A program made the translations under genes and the position numbers. The notes beneath the pieces were generated by a model. The model was not told where the DNA came from and made no database searches. It was given only the letters and a program-made list of their open reading frames with translations. 64,000 bases of DNA. Source: Neurospora intermedia (taxonomy: Eukaryota; Ascomycota; Sordariomycetes; Sordariales; Sordariaceae). The stretch spans positions 62,001-126,000 of the forward strand of contig BTPP01000006.1 of NCBI GenBank assembly GCA_037102815.1, read 5' to 3'. Below are positions 9,812 to 21,034 of this stretch, in pieces. Each line of letters opens with the position of its first letter. The first letter of the stretch is position 1.

Positions 9812-12800
9812 ATGTCTGGTAAGCTACTGCGCAGTCACCATGTTTCGTTTTCGTCTCGCGATAGCATCTACCAACCAAGCTAGCGCCAGCGCCAGCGCCA
9901 GCTACCAACTCCCCATGCCATTTTCAGATACCGAGCCGTTCAGCCCTTCGTGACTAAAAGCTAACCACAAAACACCTGATGCTAGAACCCGAGCCGCGCC
10001 GATCGGTTAGAGCCACCAAGGGTCAACACAAGGCTCTGGAACAGCTCGACCAAATCGACATCCCCAAGAAGCGCGGAAAGAAGGCCGCCAAGAAGGCAGT
10101 CCCCGAGCCAGAAGAGCCCGAGGAAGAAATCATCCGATGTGTCTGCGGCGCCACCGAACAAGATGAGGATTCCGGCGAACCCTGGATTGCCTGCGACATG
10201 TGCGGTGCCTGGCAGCACAACATTTGCATGGGCATGAGCCAGTATAGCGAAGATCTACCTAAGGAGTATTTTTGCGAGCTCTGCAAGCCCGAGAACCACC
10301 AGGAACTGCTCAATGGCATGAAGAACGGCGAGAGGCCCTGGGAGGCCAGGCGCAAAGCCTTCGAGGAGGAAAAGGCAGAGAAGCGGAGAAGAGGCAACAA
10401 GAAGAAGTCCAAGAGGGTGAGCGACCACAAGGAAGAAAGCGCCCAGGTCTCCCAGAAGCCAAAGCCATCTCCGGTACCAGAGCCCAAGAAGGATGCCAAG
10501 ACCGCCGCTGGACAGAAGCGCAAGACGACAGAGCCGGTGCCAGAGAAGGAGCCCAAGGTACGTCACGTTTGTTCTCCCTCTTTTTCTCTTCTTCATGATG
10601 CTGACTTGGCCTTCCGTACAGCAAAAGGTCCGAAAGGTCACAGAAACCCAAGCTCCATCTCTCCCGTCATACAAGGCCCCAGATGACATCGCTGGAAAGA
10701 TCAGTGAGCTACCCGAGCTCCGGCAAGGCGCCGCCAAGCTCCTTTCTAAATCTCTTGTGCACTCTATTGGAGTTGCCGAGAAGAAGGGCGTGTCGATTCC
10801 TTCCGAAGGAGTCTCAGCTACCGCCGAGCGTTTAGCTATTCAGATTGAGCGGGCTGTCCACGACTCGCACCAACCCACTGCCTATAGCGGCCAGATGCGG
10901 ACACTAAGTTACAACCTCAAGACCAACCAAGACCTTACTACCGGCCTGCTTGGCGGTACCCTTACTCCTACCATGTTGGCTTCCATGACAACAGAGGAGC
11001 TGGCAACAAAGGAGCTGCAGAAAGAGACCGCCGAGATGAAGGCCAGGGCAGAGAAGCAGTCCATTATGATTACCGAGGATGTCCCTAGGATACGAAAGAC
11101 GCACAAGGGCGAAGAAGTTATTGGGGACGAAAGTTTCAACCTTTCGACTGATGTTTCCTCCGCCCCCGTGCGTCGGCCGCCCCAGGATACAGCTGAGCCC
11201 CCGAAGAAACGCGTTAAGGAAGAGAGACCGGAGAGGGCTGCTCAGGGGACGGCTTCGAAGCGATCTTCGAGGGATCTGACTGTGGACACGCAGAAGTCGC
11301 CTAGCACAGGGAACTTTGATATCAACAAGGTCTTTTCAAGTGTTAAGTCGCCTACTCAGTCTCACCACAGACGTCCATCCGCCATGTCTACATCAACAGG
11401 ACCTGGGGTTGATGCTGATGTGGATCGCCTTTTGGATGACGGCACCCAGTCTCCGCCTTACTCGCCCAAGGAAGAGATTCTCGACCCCGACGTGGTGTGG
11501 AAGGGAAATCTGGTCATGAATACCATTGCAGACTTCCAAGTGACGGCCAAGCATATTGGAGGCGCCAAACTCAAGGAGTCAATCGGCTTGGAATGGGACA
11601 AGTTGATGCCCAAGACTCTTACTGTCTGCGGACGGATTGACGAACAACAGGCTATTGTCTACCTCTGTAGTTTGAGGTATAGTCTTCCCACTGATGTGGT
11701 AGTAGTGAACTTGCAGCCCACGTCGGCGGCCTCGAAGCCGCAGTTCCAACGCCTGGTTGACTACTTTGTGTCCAAGAAGCGATACGGAGTCATAGGAGAC
11801 AGGGGGGTAGCGAACGTCCGCGACACCTACCTCGTTCCCGTGCTTCCCGGCACAGGTCAATACCCAGAGTTTATGCTCAACCTGGCGGACAACCACATTC
11901 CCGAGACGAGGACAGAGCCAATGTTGCTCGCCGTATTTGTCTACCGTAACGATCCCGATACTATTATGCGGCTACATGGGACTAATGACTATAACCAAGT
12001 AGTGGCGAACCAGTCCACAAAGGTCCACACCAGCTTCGCCAATACACCAGCGCCATCATCGCCAGCGCTGGCGAACCTGCCTCCGGGCCATCGACCTTCG
12101 CTCTCGACGCCCGCTTTCTCACCAACATCTCCACAGGGCACATTCCCCAATTACCCAACTCCTAGGCAAAGCAGCACCCCTTCCCAAGGGCCACCGCAGC
12201 AGCAACCGCAGCCAACACCACCTGCCCAGCATTCAGTGAGCCAGATGCAGCATCCCGCCGTGGATCAAGTGCAAAAACAAGGCGAGGCCATTGCTAGAGA
12301 AGTACTGGGCGCTCTCATCACCAGCCCGACGGTTGCCTTTTTGTTGCCTCAGGCCCACAAGATGTCCCGGAAGGAATGGGAAGTGATCAAGAAAATCTAC
12401 GAGCGAGACCCCAAGGCGCGCGATGACCTCCCTTACCTTAGCAATGTTTTGGAGAGGGAAAGTACAAATGCGCAGGCCAAGGCTGCTCAAGCTCAGCAGC
12501 AATCCCAGCAGCATCCGGTCCATCAACAGCACCAGAATCAACAACAACAGATGCATCACCAGCCTCACCACCAACATCATCCGCAGCAGCAGCAGCATCT
12601 GCCGCAGCATCCGCCCCAACATCAACCACACCATCAGGCTCATTTCCAGCCTCAGCCTCAGCATCAACAGCAACACCAAGCTCATCACTCACCCCATCAT
12701 CAGCCTCACCCTCCTCCACCGCAGCATCATCAACAACAGCAGCAGCAGCATCAACACCCACCAAAACATCAAGCTCAGCACACTCCTCAGCATCAACCGC

Positions 12801-13105
12801 AGCATCAGGCCCCTGCTCAACAACCGCAAGCGGCCTACCCGCCTCAGCCGGCCTCTCATCATCCTCAACCACCTCAACATCAGCAATATCAACCACCGCA
12901 ACCACAGCACGCGCAGCCTCAGCAAGCTCATCCACAGCACCACCAACAACACTTCACCCCGCCGGTGCAAACCACTCCTATTCCTCCGCCGCCCATCCCA
13001 CCGGTAACTTCTGGCTCGGGTGGCCCCATTAAGCAAACGCCCATTCCGCCTCCGCCGATTCCTCCCCAGGCTGCCACAGCAGCAACTGGTCCTCCTTCCG
13101 CCTAG
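9812..13105 (+). CDS. bye1: Bye1-like PHD / TFIIS-M / SPOC transcription elongation factor
   Basis: Exons 9812-9818, 9986-10557 and 10622-13105 give 1020 aa up to a TAG. The first exon holds only ATG TCT G; the spliced start reads MSEPEPRRSVRATKG. Domains in order: PHD finger (about 51-105, C4HC3 pattern beginning CVCG and ending CELC), TFIIS central domain (about 210-350), SPOC domain (about 485-636, from VWKGNLVMN), then a Gln/His/Pro-rich region (about 813-975) and two TPIPPPPIPP repeats. This order is that of yeast Bye1, which binds H3K4me3 through its PHD finger and Pol II through its TFIIS-like domain. Oddity: the frame stays open for 227 codons after the TAG (separate entry). Family assignment is firm; the C-terminal boundary is not. 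Confidence 0.9.
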
Positions 13106-13789
13106 AGGGGCGACGGACAGCGGACAAACCACCCGGACTCAGCAGCAGCGGTCAGGAATAGTAGTAGTAGCAATAGTACGAGGCCTGCAGCAGCGACAAA
13201 CCAAAGTGACAAGAAACCACCGCCGAGCACACCGCGAAGGGAGGAGGGGGAAAGGGGTTCAATTTTAGGAACTGGAACAGGATCAGGAGCGTCAAGATCC
13301 AAAGTGGCAACGACGACATCGGCCTCAACAAAAAAGCCGGCGCTGCCACCACTTGATACCGATCTTGATCATCATCTCGACCGTCGTCCTTACTTCCCCC
13401 CTCCTCATCATCCTCAGACGACAAACCCTTCGCCGCGGAGTCCGTTGGTTGCCGCTAGTCCGGTAGTTGATCATCGAAGAAGAAGAAGTAGTACTGCAGC
13501 CAGCAGTGCAGCCGGTAGCATTATAGGTGGTTTCGGTGGTGGTGGTGGTGGGAGTAGCATAGCAGGCGGAAGCAGACATCAATCTCCCTCGGCCAACTCG
13601 GTTGCGTCATCTATTCGATCATCCGGCTTGGGCTCAGCATCAACCGGTGCGAACCAAGCGACACCGGCCAGTAGACCGACGCCGAGGAGAAGGAGGTTGT
13701 TGTGTTTGCAGCCGGTGGAGAAGCAGACGAAGAAGAAGAAGAATCAGGCAAAGGACATGATGGAGGGGTGGGATGTTGAGTCTGATTAG
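13106..13789 (+). other. In-frame open extension after the Bye1-like stop codon
   Basis: Same frame as the last Bye1-like exon, 227 sense codons to a TAG at 13787-13789. The sequence reads like the tail of a regulatory protein: Ser/Arg/Pro-rich, a Gly run, a basic KKKKN stretch and an acidic end EGWDVESD. The interrupting TAG (13103-13105) lies in the six-base loop of a four-pair GC hairpin (13099-13102 with 13109-13112). Possible readings are stop-codon A-to-I editing to UGG, readthrough, removal of a 102-nt intron 13004-13105, or an untranslated region that is open by chance. I favour a translated extension because of its length and protein-like character. Confidence 0.5.
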
Positions 13790-14787
13790 AAGCCGCGCGG
13801 CTAGTGGAATCGAGGTGAGTTGGTTTCTTGAGACTTCGAGAGGTGGAAGTTCGTCTTAGTCTGTTGTAAGGAAAGGAGGATAGGTATTGAAGGGTTGCCT
13901 GTGTGACGGGAAGTAAGAAAATGTTACCTGGTGGAGGTATGTTTACCTGTTGGAAGCAGTTGGCGAAGGAGAAAGGAGGAAGAAAGGGAAAAAGGAACAT
14001 CAAAAGGAAAGTTCAGGTTCAAGTACTTTTGGAAGAGAATGAAAATATTGTGGCTCTTGTTTTGGAGGGGCGTATTTTAGGTTATTGACGGCTGCTACTA
14101 TGGTAGGGAGGGGGAGGAGTTAATCAGGCATCAGAGCATGATGTGCCCGTTTTTGGGTCCCCATTGTTTTCAAGTTAGTCACTTTCTCCCTCGATATTTA
14201 TTGCTGGTCACAAATTGTTCTTGTAGTAACTCTGGCTGTCTAAGTAGAGTTGTGCTCATTCACAGAGTATCTTGTTTGGTCTGCGTAATGTTGACTTTGA
14301 AAAACATGGAGGAAATGATCAATGTCGGACTTCACATTGGTTTCTTTCTACTCATGTTTAGGTAATTGATTGCAAACTGTTCATGTCAAAGCTATGATAA
14401 CTTGTGGCGTCAGTTCGAGATAGAAAATTGAGAGTTAGTCTAGCGATTTGCTTGTGTCGGATCACGAAGGGAATACTTTGTGCTCTTGTGATTTGCGAGT
14501 TGTTTTATTGTTGGATGAGATGTTCCCGCCTGAGGTGCCCTTCTGAACAGTGAAGTCATTTCTTCCACTAAACGAACTGAGGCATAAGTTTCCATGATCT
14601 TGAACTTTTTTCATATCACCAGGATCATGAATTTCTAGTATCTGCCGTCTCATGGCTTTTAAATGGCCATATGCTCTTCTTTCGGGGTATATCCACAACA
14701 GCAACAAGTATAAAAACAAAACACGCCATGCTCAACTTTTCCAGAACCCAAACCCAGCCCAAACATCCACATCCTGCCCTCCCAAGA
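13790..14787. other. Intergenic between convergent genes
   Basis: About 1 kb between the end of the Bye1-like frame and the 3' end of med7. It contains probable 3' untranslated sequence of both. I see no supported gene. Confidence 0.55.
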
Positions 14788-15904
14788 CTAAGCAAACTCA
14801 GCATCCAAAACCCCCCACCCCATCCCCTCCCGCTCCCAATACCTCTTCTCCTCCTCCTCCGCCCCCTCCCCATCAACACCCACTCTCCTATCCCCCACCG
14901 TCGTCCCTGTCCTCGCACCCACCGGTACTGACCCATAACCCCCTTCCCCACCCCCCTCCCCTCCACCTGCCCCTGCCCCAGTCCCAGCAACATCAACATC
15001 AACATCAACAGCCGGAATCTCCACACTCCCCAACCCCTCCAACACCCGTCTTGCCTTCTCCGCCACCGCCCGATTCGCAGCCGTCTCTGCCCTTGTCTGA
15101 TCCAATCGCTCCTGCATCAACTGAATCAGTTGCTCACGAGCCTGATGCGGGCGATACTCGTTGAGCACGTGGTGGAAGTTTAGAAACAAAGTGCGTAGGT
15201 CGGCGGCTTTGGCGGAGCCGGCGGCCGGGTCGAGAGACATGATTCCTAGGAGCTCGAGGAAGTTGAGTAGGAGGGACTTGGAGAGGCGTTTGAGGTGGAG
15301 GTGGAGGGTGTCGTGGGTTTGGGTTGAGGGGGCACCGCTGGGGGCACCACTGGGGGCTGAAGTGGAAGTGGAAGTGGTAGGAGGGAGAGGGAGTTGGGAG
15401 GTGGGTTGTTGGGAGGGGAAGGCGGAGGTGGGTTGGGTGTCGTCGGTTGTTGTTGGTTGGGTTGTTGATTGGCTGTCGGTGATGGTGGTCGTTTGGGTGT
15501 CGGATGTAGAAGTGGTGGTTGAGCCCGGAAGGGGAGGGCCGAGACGTTCGATGCCAGCTGATTCGAGGGGTTGGAGGGATTCTTCTAGCTGTAGGGGAGT
15601 TAGTTACCATGTATGTAATTGGAGAGAAGTGGGAATAGGCAAGACGTACAGACTGAGGTTCGCCGTATAGTCGCCATGTTCCATCTTTGGGCTCGGCTGG
15701 TGGTTGGAGGTATATGAGGTCTGAATCGGCTGGGAGATCTGGAACGCGGACAACGTCTTCGACGGGAATGCCGTGCTGGGAGGCATATTGCTGTTTGATT
15801 TCGGCGTAGGCTTGAAGATTGGACGGGGTGAAGGCCTTCCAGAAGAGAGGGGGGTCGGGGAAGAAGGAGGCGAGAGCCGAGTTGTCGTCCTCGATGTCGG
15901 CCAT
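14788..15904 (-). CDS. med7: Mediator complex subunit Med7
   Basis: Two exons, 15650-15904 and 14788-15588 (61-nt intron, CTAAC branch, phase 0), give 351 aa. The N-terminus has the Med7 signature: FFPDPPLFWKAFT, then a segment up to LIYLQPPAEPKDGTWRLYGE. After a Ser/Thr/Pro-rich insert comes the conserved helical part LLLNFLELLGIMS ... LRTLFLNFHHVLNEYRPHQARE. Med7 bridges the middle module of Mediator through pairing with Med21 and contributes to Pol II pre-initiation complex assembly. The protein is longer than yeast Med7 because of the Thr/Ser insert and a Gly/Glu-rich tail containing a short VDVDVDV repeat encoded by CAACAT units. The start at 15904 was preferred to an in-frame ATG at 15916 because MADIEDD fits the family. 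It is divergent from the zinc-finger gene. Confidence 0.93.
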
Positions 15905-16576
15905 GATGGGTCGCAATGAAGACCGAGTGGTGTTTGGCGCAAGGTCGCGAAGGCGGTACGCGGTGTTTCTTTAGTAATGCGCCCGGTCTTTTTATGAGGT
16001 CGGTGTGTTGTCCTGGCGTTTTGGTAACATACAAAGATCTGGTGTCTGTATACGATTGAGATGAGTTGCGACTGCGATACGAAAGCAGTTGTTAGGTTGC
16101 GTTGGAAGCGTGTTTGGGACAATCAATTGACTTGCAAGTGACGTTGCCGGGAAGACGAATGGTCGCAGGCAGCAGACGCGGCAAAGTCGCGGCAATCGAT
16201 AAGAGCTCTCCACACTTGGAGCTCCCCTTGGCTCCATACAGCTTGAGGTACCTTGTACCCTTGCTTGTCTTAAAAGCTTAGGGTAACTCCACAAGAAACA
16301 TTGACGTCGCAGCCTCAACCGCATCGAGTCGCGATTCGCTCATCAGTTTCACGACAGCAGTCTGACGACTTCACATTCCTAGCTCGAGTCCAAACATTGA
16401 ACGACTGAACCTCTACCGGCAACTTAATACCACACGCCTTGATAGGCAGTCTCGGGGCCATTTACATTTCAGATCTTGAAACACTCACCACTGATCTCAC
16501 CTCACCCTCACCTTTCCGAATCACTTTGCGCTGCTCTCAGACTGCCATTTTCGTCTCACCCACGACTACATAATCA
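15905..16576. other. Divergent promoter region of med7 and the zinc-finger gene
   Basis: About 670 nt between two start codons on opposite strands, so it must serve both. A GGTACCTTGTACC palindrome-like word is present near 16246. No coding sequence is supported. Confidence 0.55.
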
Positions 16577-17818
16577 ATGGCCGACGTACGCGCCCTCTTA
16601 CGCCAGCAGCGTGCCGCGCGCAGAATTGAACACCCACACGCTGCCTACACCGACGCCGGCAAGCTCGTCTGCGTCCTCTGTCGGGAACACATCAAGACCG
16701 AAGCTCTTTGGGATGGCCACATCCGCAACACCGCTCATCGTCAACGTTTACAAGCACTCCAACAGCAGCAACAGCAACAGACTGAAGCGCAAGATGAATC
16801 AACTGATCAATCTCACAAACGCAAATTTGACTTTCAAGATGACGACGAAGCCACCACCCCCGTTTCTACAGACGAGACCGACCGCGCATCCAAGCGCACC
16901 CGGCCCAACACTCTATCCCCCGAACCAGGACCGGCACCGCCAACCTCCAACCCAGCCGAGGTCACCAAGCCACCAACCCTGACCCGGCAGCAGTCATTCA
17001 CGCCAACAGCCGGCATCGAACTCGCTATCCCTTCGCGGCCAGCAACGCCAGCAGATGCCACCACAACGCCCAAATCAGCCGGAGGACCACTACGCCCCTT
17101 TTCACAATTATCCGATCAACAAAAATCGCAGCCACCAACTTCTCAATCAACTTTCACTCCCACCTCTGCCCCAACCCCAACCTCAACCTCAGCAGACGCC
17201 CCACAAGCACCACTAGCACCAGCAGTTGACGACGACCTCTGGGCCTCCTTCGAAGCCGATCTCCTCGCTACCCCCAGCACTAAACCTCCCGCAGCCGCCG
17301 CCCTAATAGGGGGAGAGGCCGTAATCTCAGCTGCACCTGTCTCAGCAGCACAAGCAGCAGCCGCCAAGTCCCACGACGAAGAGCAATCCCTCCGCCGAGC
17401 GGCCAAGGACATGGAGATTGAAGACGAGCGCGAAGAGGCCACGAGGGCGTTGGAGACGGAATTTGAGGTCATGGAGGAGTTGGAGGCTAGGGCGAGGAGG
17501 TTGAGGGAGAGGAGGGAGGCGTTGAGGGCTGGAAGGAAGTTGGGTGGTGCTGGGCAAGGTGCGGAGACGGGGGCGGGGGTGGGACAAGGGGAAGAGATGA
17601 TAGATACGCCGATGGGAGGAGGGGGCAAGGATGATGTTGGTGAGGGTGTGGGAAAGACGACGGGTGCTGCTGCTGCTGCTGTTTTGGCGGCGTTGGGGAA
17701 GGAGAATGTTGCGGGGACGACAAAGGGGAAGGTGGTGGAGGAGGACGAGGAGGACGAGGAGGACGAAGATGACGAGGATGGTGAGGATGATTGGGATGGG
17801 TTCCGGTTCCGCGCGTAA
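16577..17818 (+). CDS. ZNF830/CCDC16-like U1-type zinc-finger protein
   Basis: Intronless 413-aa frame. Near the N-terminus a single C2H2 finger of the U1/matrin type is seen: C32, C35, H48 and H54 in KLVCVLCREHIKTEALWDGH. The middle is Pro/Thr/Ser-rich and low in complexity. A conserved block beginning VDDDLWASFEADLL (about 215-228) precedes a long charged coiled-coil region (about 270-320, EEATRALETEFEVMEELEAR). The chain ends in an acidic run with the typical WDGFRFRA terminus. This layout matches the ZNF830/CCDC16 family, nuclear proteins linked to pre-mRNA splicing and genome stability in animals. The fungal role is inferred only from family membership. Confidence 0.82.
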   Translation: MADVRALLRQQRAARRIEHPHAAYTDAGKLVCVLCREHIKTEALWDGHIRNTAHRQRLQALQQQQQQQTEAQDESTDQSHKRKFDFQDDDEATTPVSTDETDRASKRTRPNTLSPEPGPAPPTSNPAEVTKPPTLTRQQSFTPTAGIELAIPSRPATPADATTTPKSAGGPLRPFSQLSDQQKSQPPTSQSTFTPTSAPTPTSTSADAPQAPLAPAVDDDLWASFEADLLATPSTKPPAAAALIGGEAVISAAPVSAAQAAAAKSHDEEQSLRRAAKDMEIEDEREEATRALETEFEVMEELEARARRLRERREALRAGRKLGGAGQGAETGAGVGQGEEMIDTPMGGGGKDDVGEGVGKTTGAAAAAVLAALGKENVAGTTKGKVVEEDEEDEEDEDDEDGEDDWDGFRFRA

Positions 17819-18664
17819 AAATCCTTTAGTTGTCGGCAATGGTAATGAGGGAAGCCCGGGTGGACATCGTTGTTCCCGATTATCGGTCGGCTGTTCTGCC
17901 ACTTGCTACGGTAATACCACCTAGGTAGGCACGAACCTTCCCGTGGCTGTTCTCATGGGTAGGTTTGGGCTTTTGAGATCCGCATCGATTACGAACGAAA
18001 CGAATAAACCTCCGCGGCTGAGACGTGTGGGACTGTGAACCAACATCGAGATGTCAGACTAGAGCGTAAACACATTTGGGTTTCCAACGACCAGTTCGAA
18101 GACGGGATGGATGAACACAATTTCACAGAAGGCCAGTCATCAACAAATGCCTCTGTTTACCTGAACTGAAACTGTCATCCGGCTTCTTCCCAGACTGACA
18201 AACACTTGTTTGTCCACTTCAAATCTTCAAAAAACCCAACGGCGAAACCTTGCATGATGGAGAACTGAAATATCGCTGGTAGCAAACTGTTTCGAGCTCC
18301 TTTGAGATGGCAGCACTTCTTGCCCACAACGGTACCACCTCAAGCACAAAGGAACTGAGATGAGATGAGATGACACACTATCATATCTCCAACCGTGGAG
18401 ATCCAGTCATGGAGGGTCATCAAGCAAACGCACTTCGTTTGCTCACTCAAACACTCAGTCCCCCAGGCGGGCATTGAATCGATGGACGCAAGAGGGTATA
18501 TAAGAACCTCTATTTTACCCTTCCACCCACAAACCTTATCCGTCATCACCATCACATCAACCACTTTCCACACTTTTCAACTACGTCAACAATCCAAACT
18601 CCCTCTCCAAAGAACCACATCTCAACCACAACTCCTCACTTCTCAAGCCCCCCAAAAAAAGAAA
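17819..18664. other. Intergenic with promoter of the Lys/Glu/Ala-rich gene
   Basis: About 850 nt between two plus-strand genes. A TATA box is at 18497-18504. A CCTAGGTAGG word is at about 17930. An open frame upstream of the 18665 ATG is continuous with it, but it contains the TATA box and is therefore unlikely to be translated. Confidence 0.55.
18497..18504 (+). promoter_or_regulatory. TATA box
   Basis: TATATAAG, 161 nt upstream of the ATG at 18665, followed by a pyrimidine- and CA-rich leader typical of strongly expressed Neurospora genes. It supports the 18665 start over in-frame upstream ATGs. Confidence 0.6.
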
Positions 18665-19093
18665 ATGTCCGACCAAACTCCCACCACCACCATTGCCTGC
18701 GAGCAAACCAAGGAGACCAAGGAGACCACCGTCTCCCCCGCTGGAACCACAGCCATCACTACCACGACTGTCATCGAGGAGACCACCACCTCTGCCACCG
18801 CCGCTACCACTAAGCCTGCTCAGCCTGTCGCTGCCGCTGCCACTGAGTCTGCCGCTGCCACTGAGTCTGCCGCTGAGTCTGCCACTGAGTCTGCCAGTGT
18901 CCCTGCCAGTGTCCCTGCCACTGTGGCTGCCGCTGTGATTGAAAAGCAGGGGGAGAAGGAGACTAAGGTCAAGGAGGCTAAGGAGGCAAAGAAGGCTGAG
19001 GAGGCTGAGGAGGTAAAGGAGGGTAGCAAGGAGGCTAAGGAGGCAAAGAAGGCTGAGGAGGTAAAGGAGGCTAGCAAGGAGGAGAAGAAGTAA
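18665..19093 (+). CDS. Small low-complexity Thr/Ala then Lys/Glu/Ala-rich protein
   Basis: Predicted 142 aa, intronless. The first half is Thr/Ala-rich with repeated ATESAA and SVPA units; the second half is built of KEAKEAKKAEE-type units and should form a charged helix or coiled coil. No domain is recognised and no signal peptide is seen. A TATA box at 18497-18504 and a pyrimidine-rich leader ending in CCCCAAAAAAAGAAAATG point to a well-expressed gene. The repeats in the second half are nearly exact at the DNA level (AAGGAGGCTAAGGAGGCAAA type), so copy number may vary between strains. Function unknown; the sequence could also be a structural or stress-related small protein. Confidence 0.6.
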   Translation: MSDQTPTTTIACEQTKETKETTVSPAGTTAITTTTVIEETTTSATAATTKPAQPVAAAATESAAATESAAESATESASVPASVPATVAAAVIEKQGEKETKVKEAKEAKKAEEAEEVKEGSKEAKEAKKAEEVKEASKEEKK

Positions 19094-19777
19094 AGGATAA
19101 GAAAGATGGAGGAGAAATGAGGTGGAAGGAAGTTGGCCCACGATCACTGCAGTGTCTTTGACTAGTGGAGGAGTGCAGTGCAAGTCACTGAGACATTTGC
19201 ATTTGGTCGCCTGGGAGAGGAAATTCTTTTTGGAGGAATGGATGAATGACAGGGACAAGTTAACTCTAAGGATGGAAGGAGCGGAAGTTCTTGGTATTCA
19301 CATGAGGGCTGGGTCAGCTCAGCTATAGATGAGTTAGGGATGTCGGTCAGTCAGTCGAGTGGTTTAAGTTGTTACCTACTTATCTACAATATCAAGACTC
19401 CAACTGAACTTGTGAGGGCGCTGAGATATAACGGGAGGCACAATATACCTGCGGACTGAATGATCAAGAATCATTAAAGACATCGCTGTGATTGTTGTTT
19501 TAACTGGTGACTATTTGAACTGATGATATCCGTACTCAAACAGAACCTTGCGCTGTGATATGTCCAGCATATGATCAAACGCAGCTAACTGACTAACAGC
19601 ATATCAACAAAAAGACAAAAAGACGCCAAACCGAAACCAAGCAACAAGACCTCAACCATTCAGATTGTGACTCACAGTTATCCAACGCCTTTGGCCATAC
19701 TCACTCACACACTCCTCCGTTATCCATCCACGTTCATTGAAACCAAACAAACCATCCCCATTTCCAATCACACACCC
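19094..19777. other. Intergenic between convergent genes
   Basis: About 680 nt, probably 3' untranslated sequence of the Lys/Glu/Ala-rich gene and the F-box gene. Nothing else is supported. Confidence 0.55.
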
Positions 19778-21034
19778 CTAAACCCTCCCCCGACTAACCC
19801 CCTCCCAAAACCTTCTCAACCTCCAAACCCTCCCTACCCCGCTCTCCTCCTCCTCCTTCCTCACCTTACCCTCCCTCTCCTTGACTCTACCCATCCACAC
19901 CTCGCCAATCCACCCCCTCAACCCATCCTTCACCCTCTCCCTCTCTACCGCTCTCTTCTTGGCTACCAGCGCCGGCGCAACCACCACTTTCTTTCTGGTC
20001 CCGCAAGGAACGCACTCAGCCGGCAACACACAACGCTCCACCAGCTGCTCAGCCGAGGGACGGGCGGCGAGACGGCGGGCGAGGTGGATGGAGGCTAGCT
20101 TACGGGCGAGCTTACGGGACATCAGAGCGGTGTTGGTGAGGAAGATGGAGCGCCGGATCAGGTCAGCGAGGGAAGGGCGGCTAGGGGAGGTGAGGGATAG
20201 AGGGAGGAGGAGGCGGGCACGGCGGAGACGGAGGGTGTGTAAGGTGGGGGAGGTGGAGAGGGTGCGGAGGTGGTGAGAGGTCTGGGGGTTTGTTTGTTAG
20301 TACCATGTTCTTTGCTTCGTAGTCATGAAAAGGCAGAAAAGAGACGGAGTTGGACGGCATAAAGATTTGACGGTTCTTCTCTGAGTGAAGGTGCAAGAAA
20401 GGTGTAGTATCATAGTCAAAGTGGCTGGATAACGTGGCGAAGGATGTGATGTGATTGGCAAGTGTACATGGTGTGTAGTCAGGGCAAAATGTGGTGTCGC
20501 TAGAATGATTTACGGTACGGTGACGAGGAAGAAAAGAAGAGTTCAAGTCACAAAGAATAAAAACAGGAGAAGAGGACAGACGTATCGATTGTACCTAAGA
20601 AAAGTGAAACTCACTTTAGATGTTGAGAACAAATCGCAGACGTCTAGATGGCTCAAAATCTCGTACAATACTTCGTTTGGTAGTTCCGTCAGTTGCACGT
20701 GATGTCCAGTTTTCTCAAAATTCGTGTCGGACTCTTTCCGGTGCTCACTGAATCTCACGATAGCACGAGTGTCGGGACTGATATCAGTAAGGATATTGTT
20801 CATCTCTCCTGTTGCCATGCCATCCCACTCCCTTGAAGATCCTTCAGACCTCTCCATCACAGGAAGTGGAGTGCTTCCCGGAGAGAGAAGTGTCATTTGA
20901 CTTGTCTGGCTGGCAAAATGCACCCTGGTACTTTCCTCGAGTTGCTCCTCATCCCTCCCTTCTTCAACGATGGGCCAGGACCAGATCTGCCGCTGGCCGG
21001 CCCCTGACTGGAGCGGCAATGGCGCCATAGGCAA
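19778..21034 (-). CDS. F-box protein
   Basis: Two exons, 20615-21034 and 19778-20281, joined across a 333-nt intron (donor GTGAGT, acceptor CCCCCAG, phase 0), give about 307 aa. An F-box lies near residues 112-150: LTELPNEVLYEILSHLDVCD followed by LFSTSKTSHHLRTL, with the intron cutting through it. The rest of the second exon is Arg/Leu-rich (RLRRARLLLPLS, LADLIRRSIFL, LARKLASIHLARRLA) as in a widespread fungal F-box family. Such proteins link Skp1/Cul1 ligases to substrates; no substrate-binding repeat is visible. The start is uncertain: 21034 is the first ATG, but internal Met codons closer to the F-box are possible. The intron is long for this genome. Confidence 0.75.

Noticed and set aside
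12233-13132. Several antisense and shifted frames rich in Leu/Met/Val or Asn/Ile
   Set aside because: They are shadows of the CAG/CAT-rich Gln/His tract of the Bye1-like gene.
18395-18664. In-frame upstream extension of the Lys/Glu/Ala-rich gene
   Set aside because: Contains the TATA box at 18497-18504 and an untranslated-looking leader, so translation from 18395 is unlikely.
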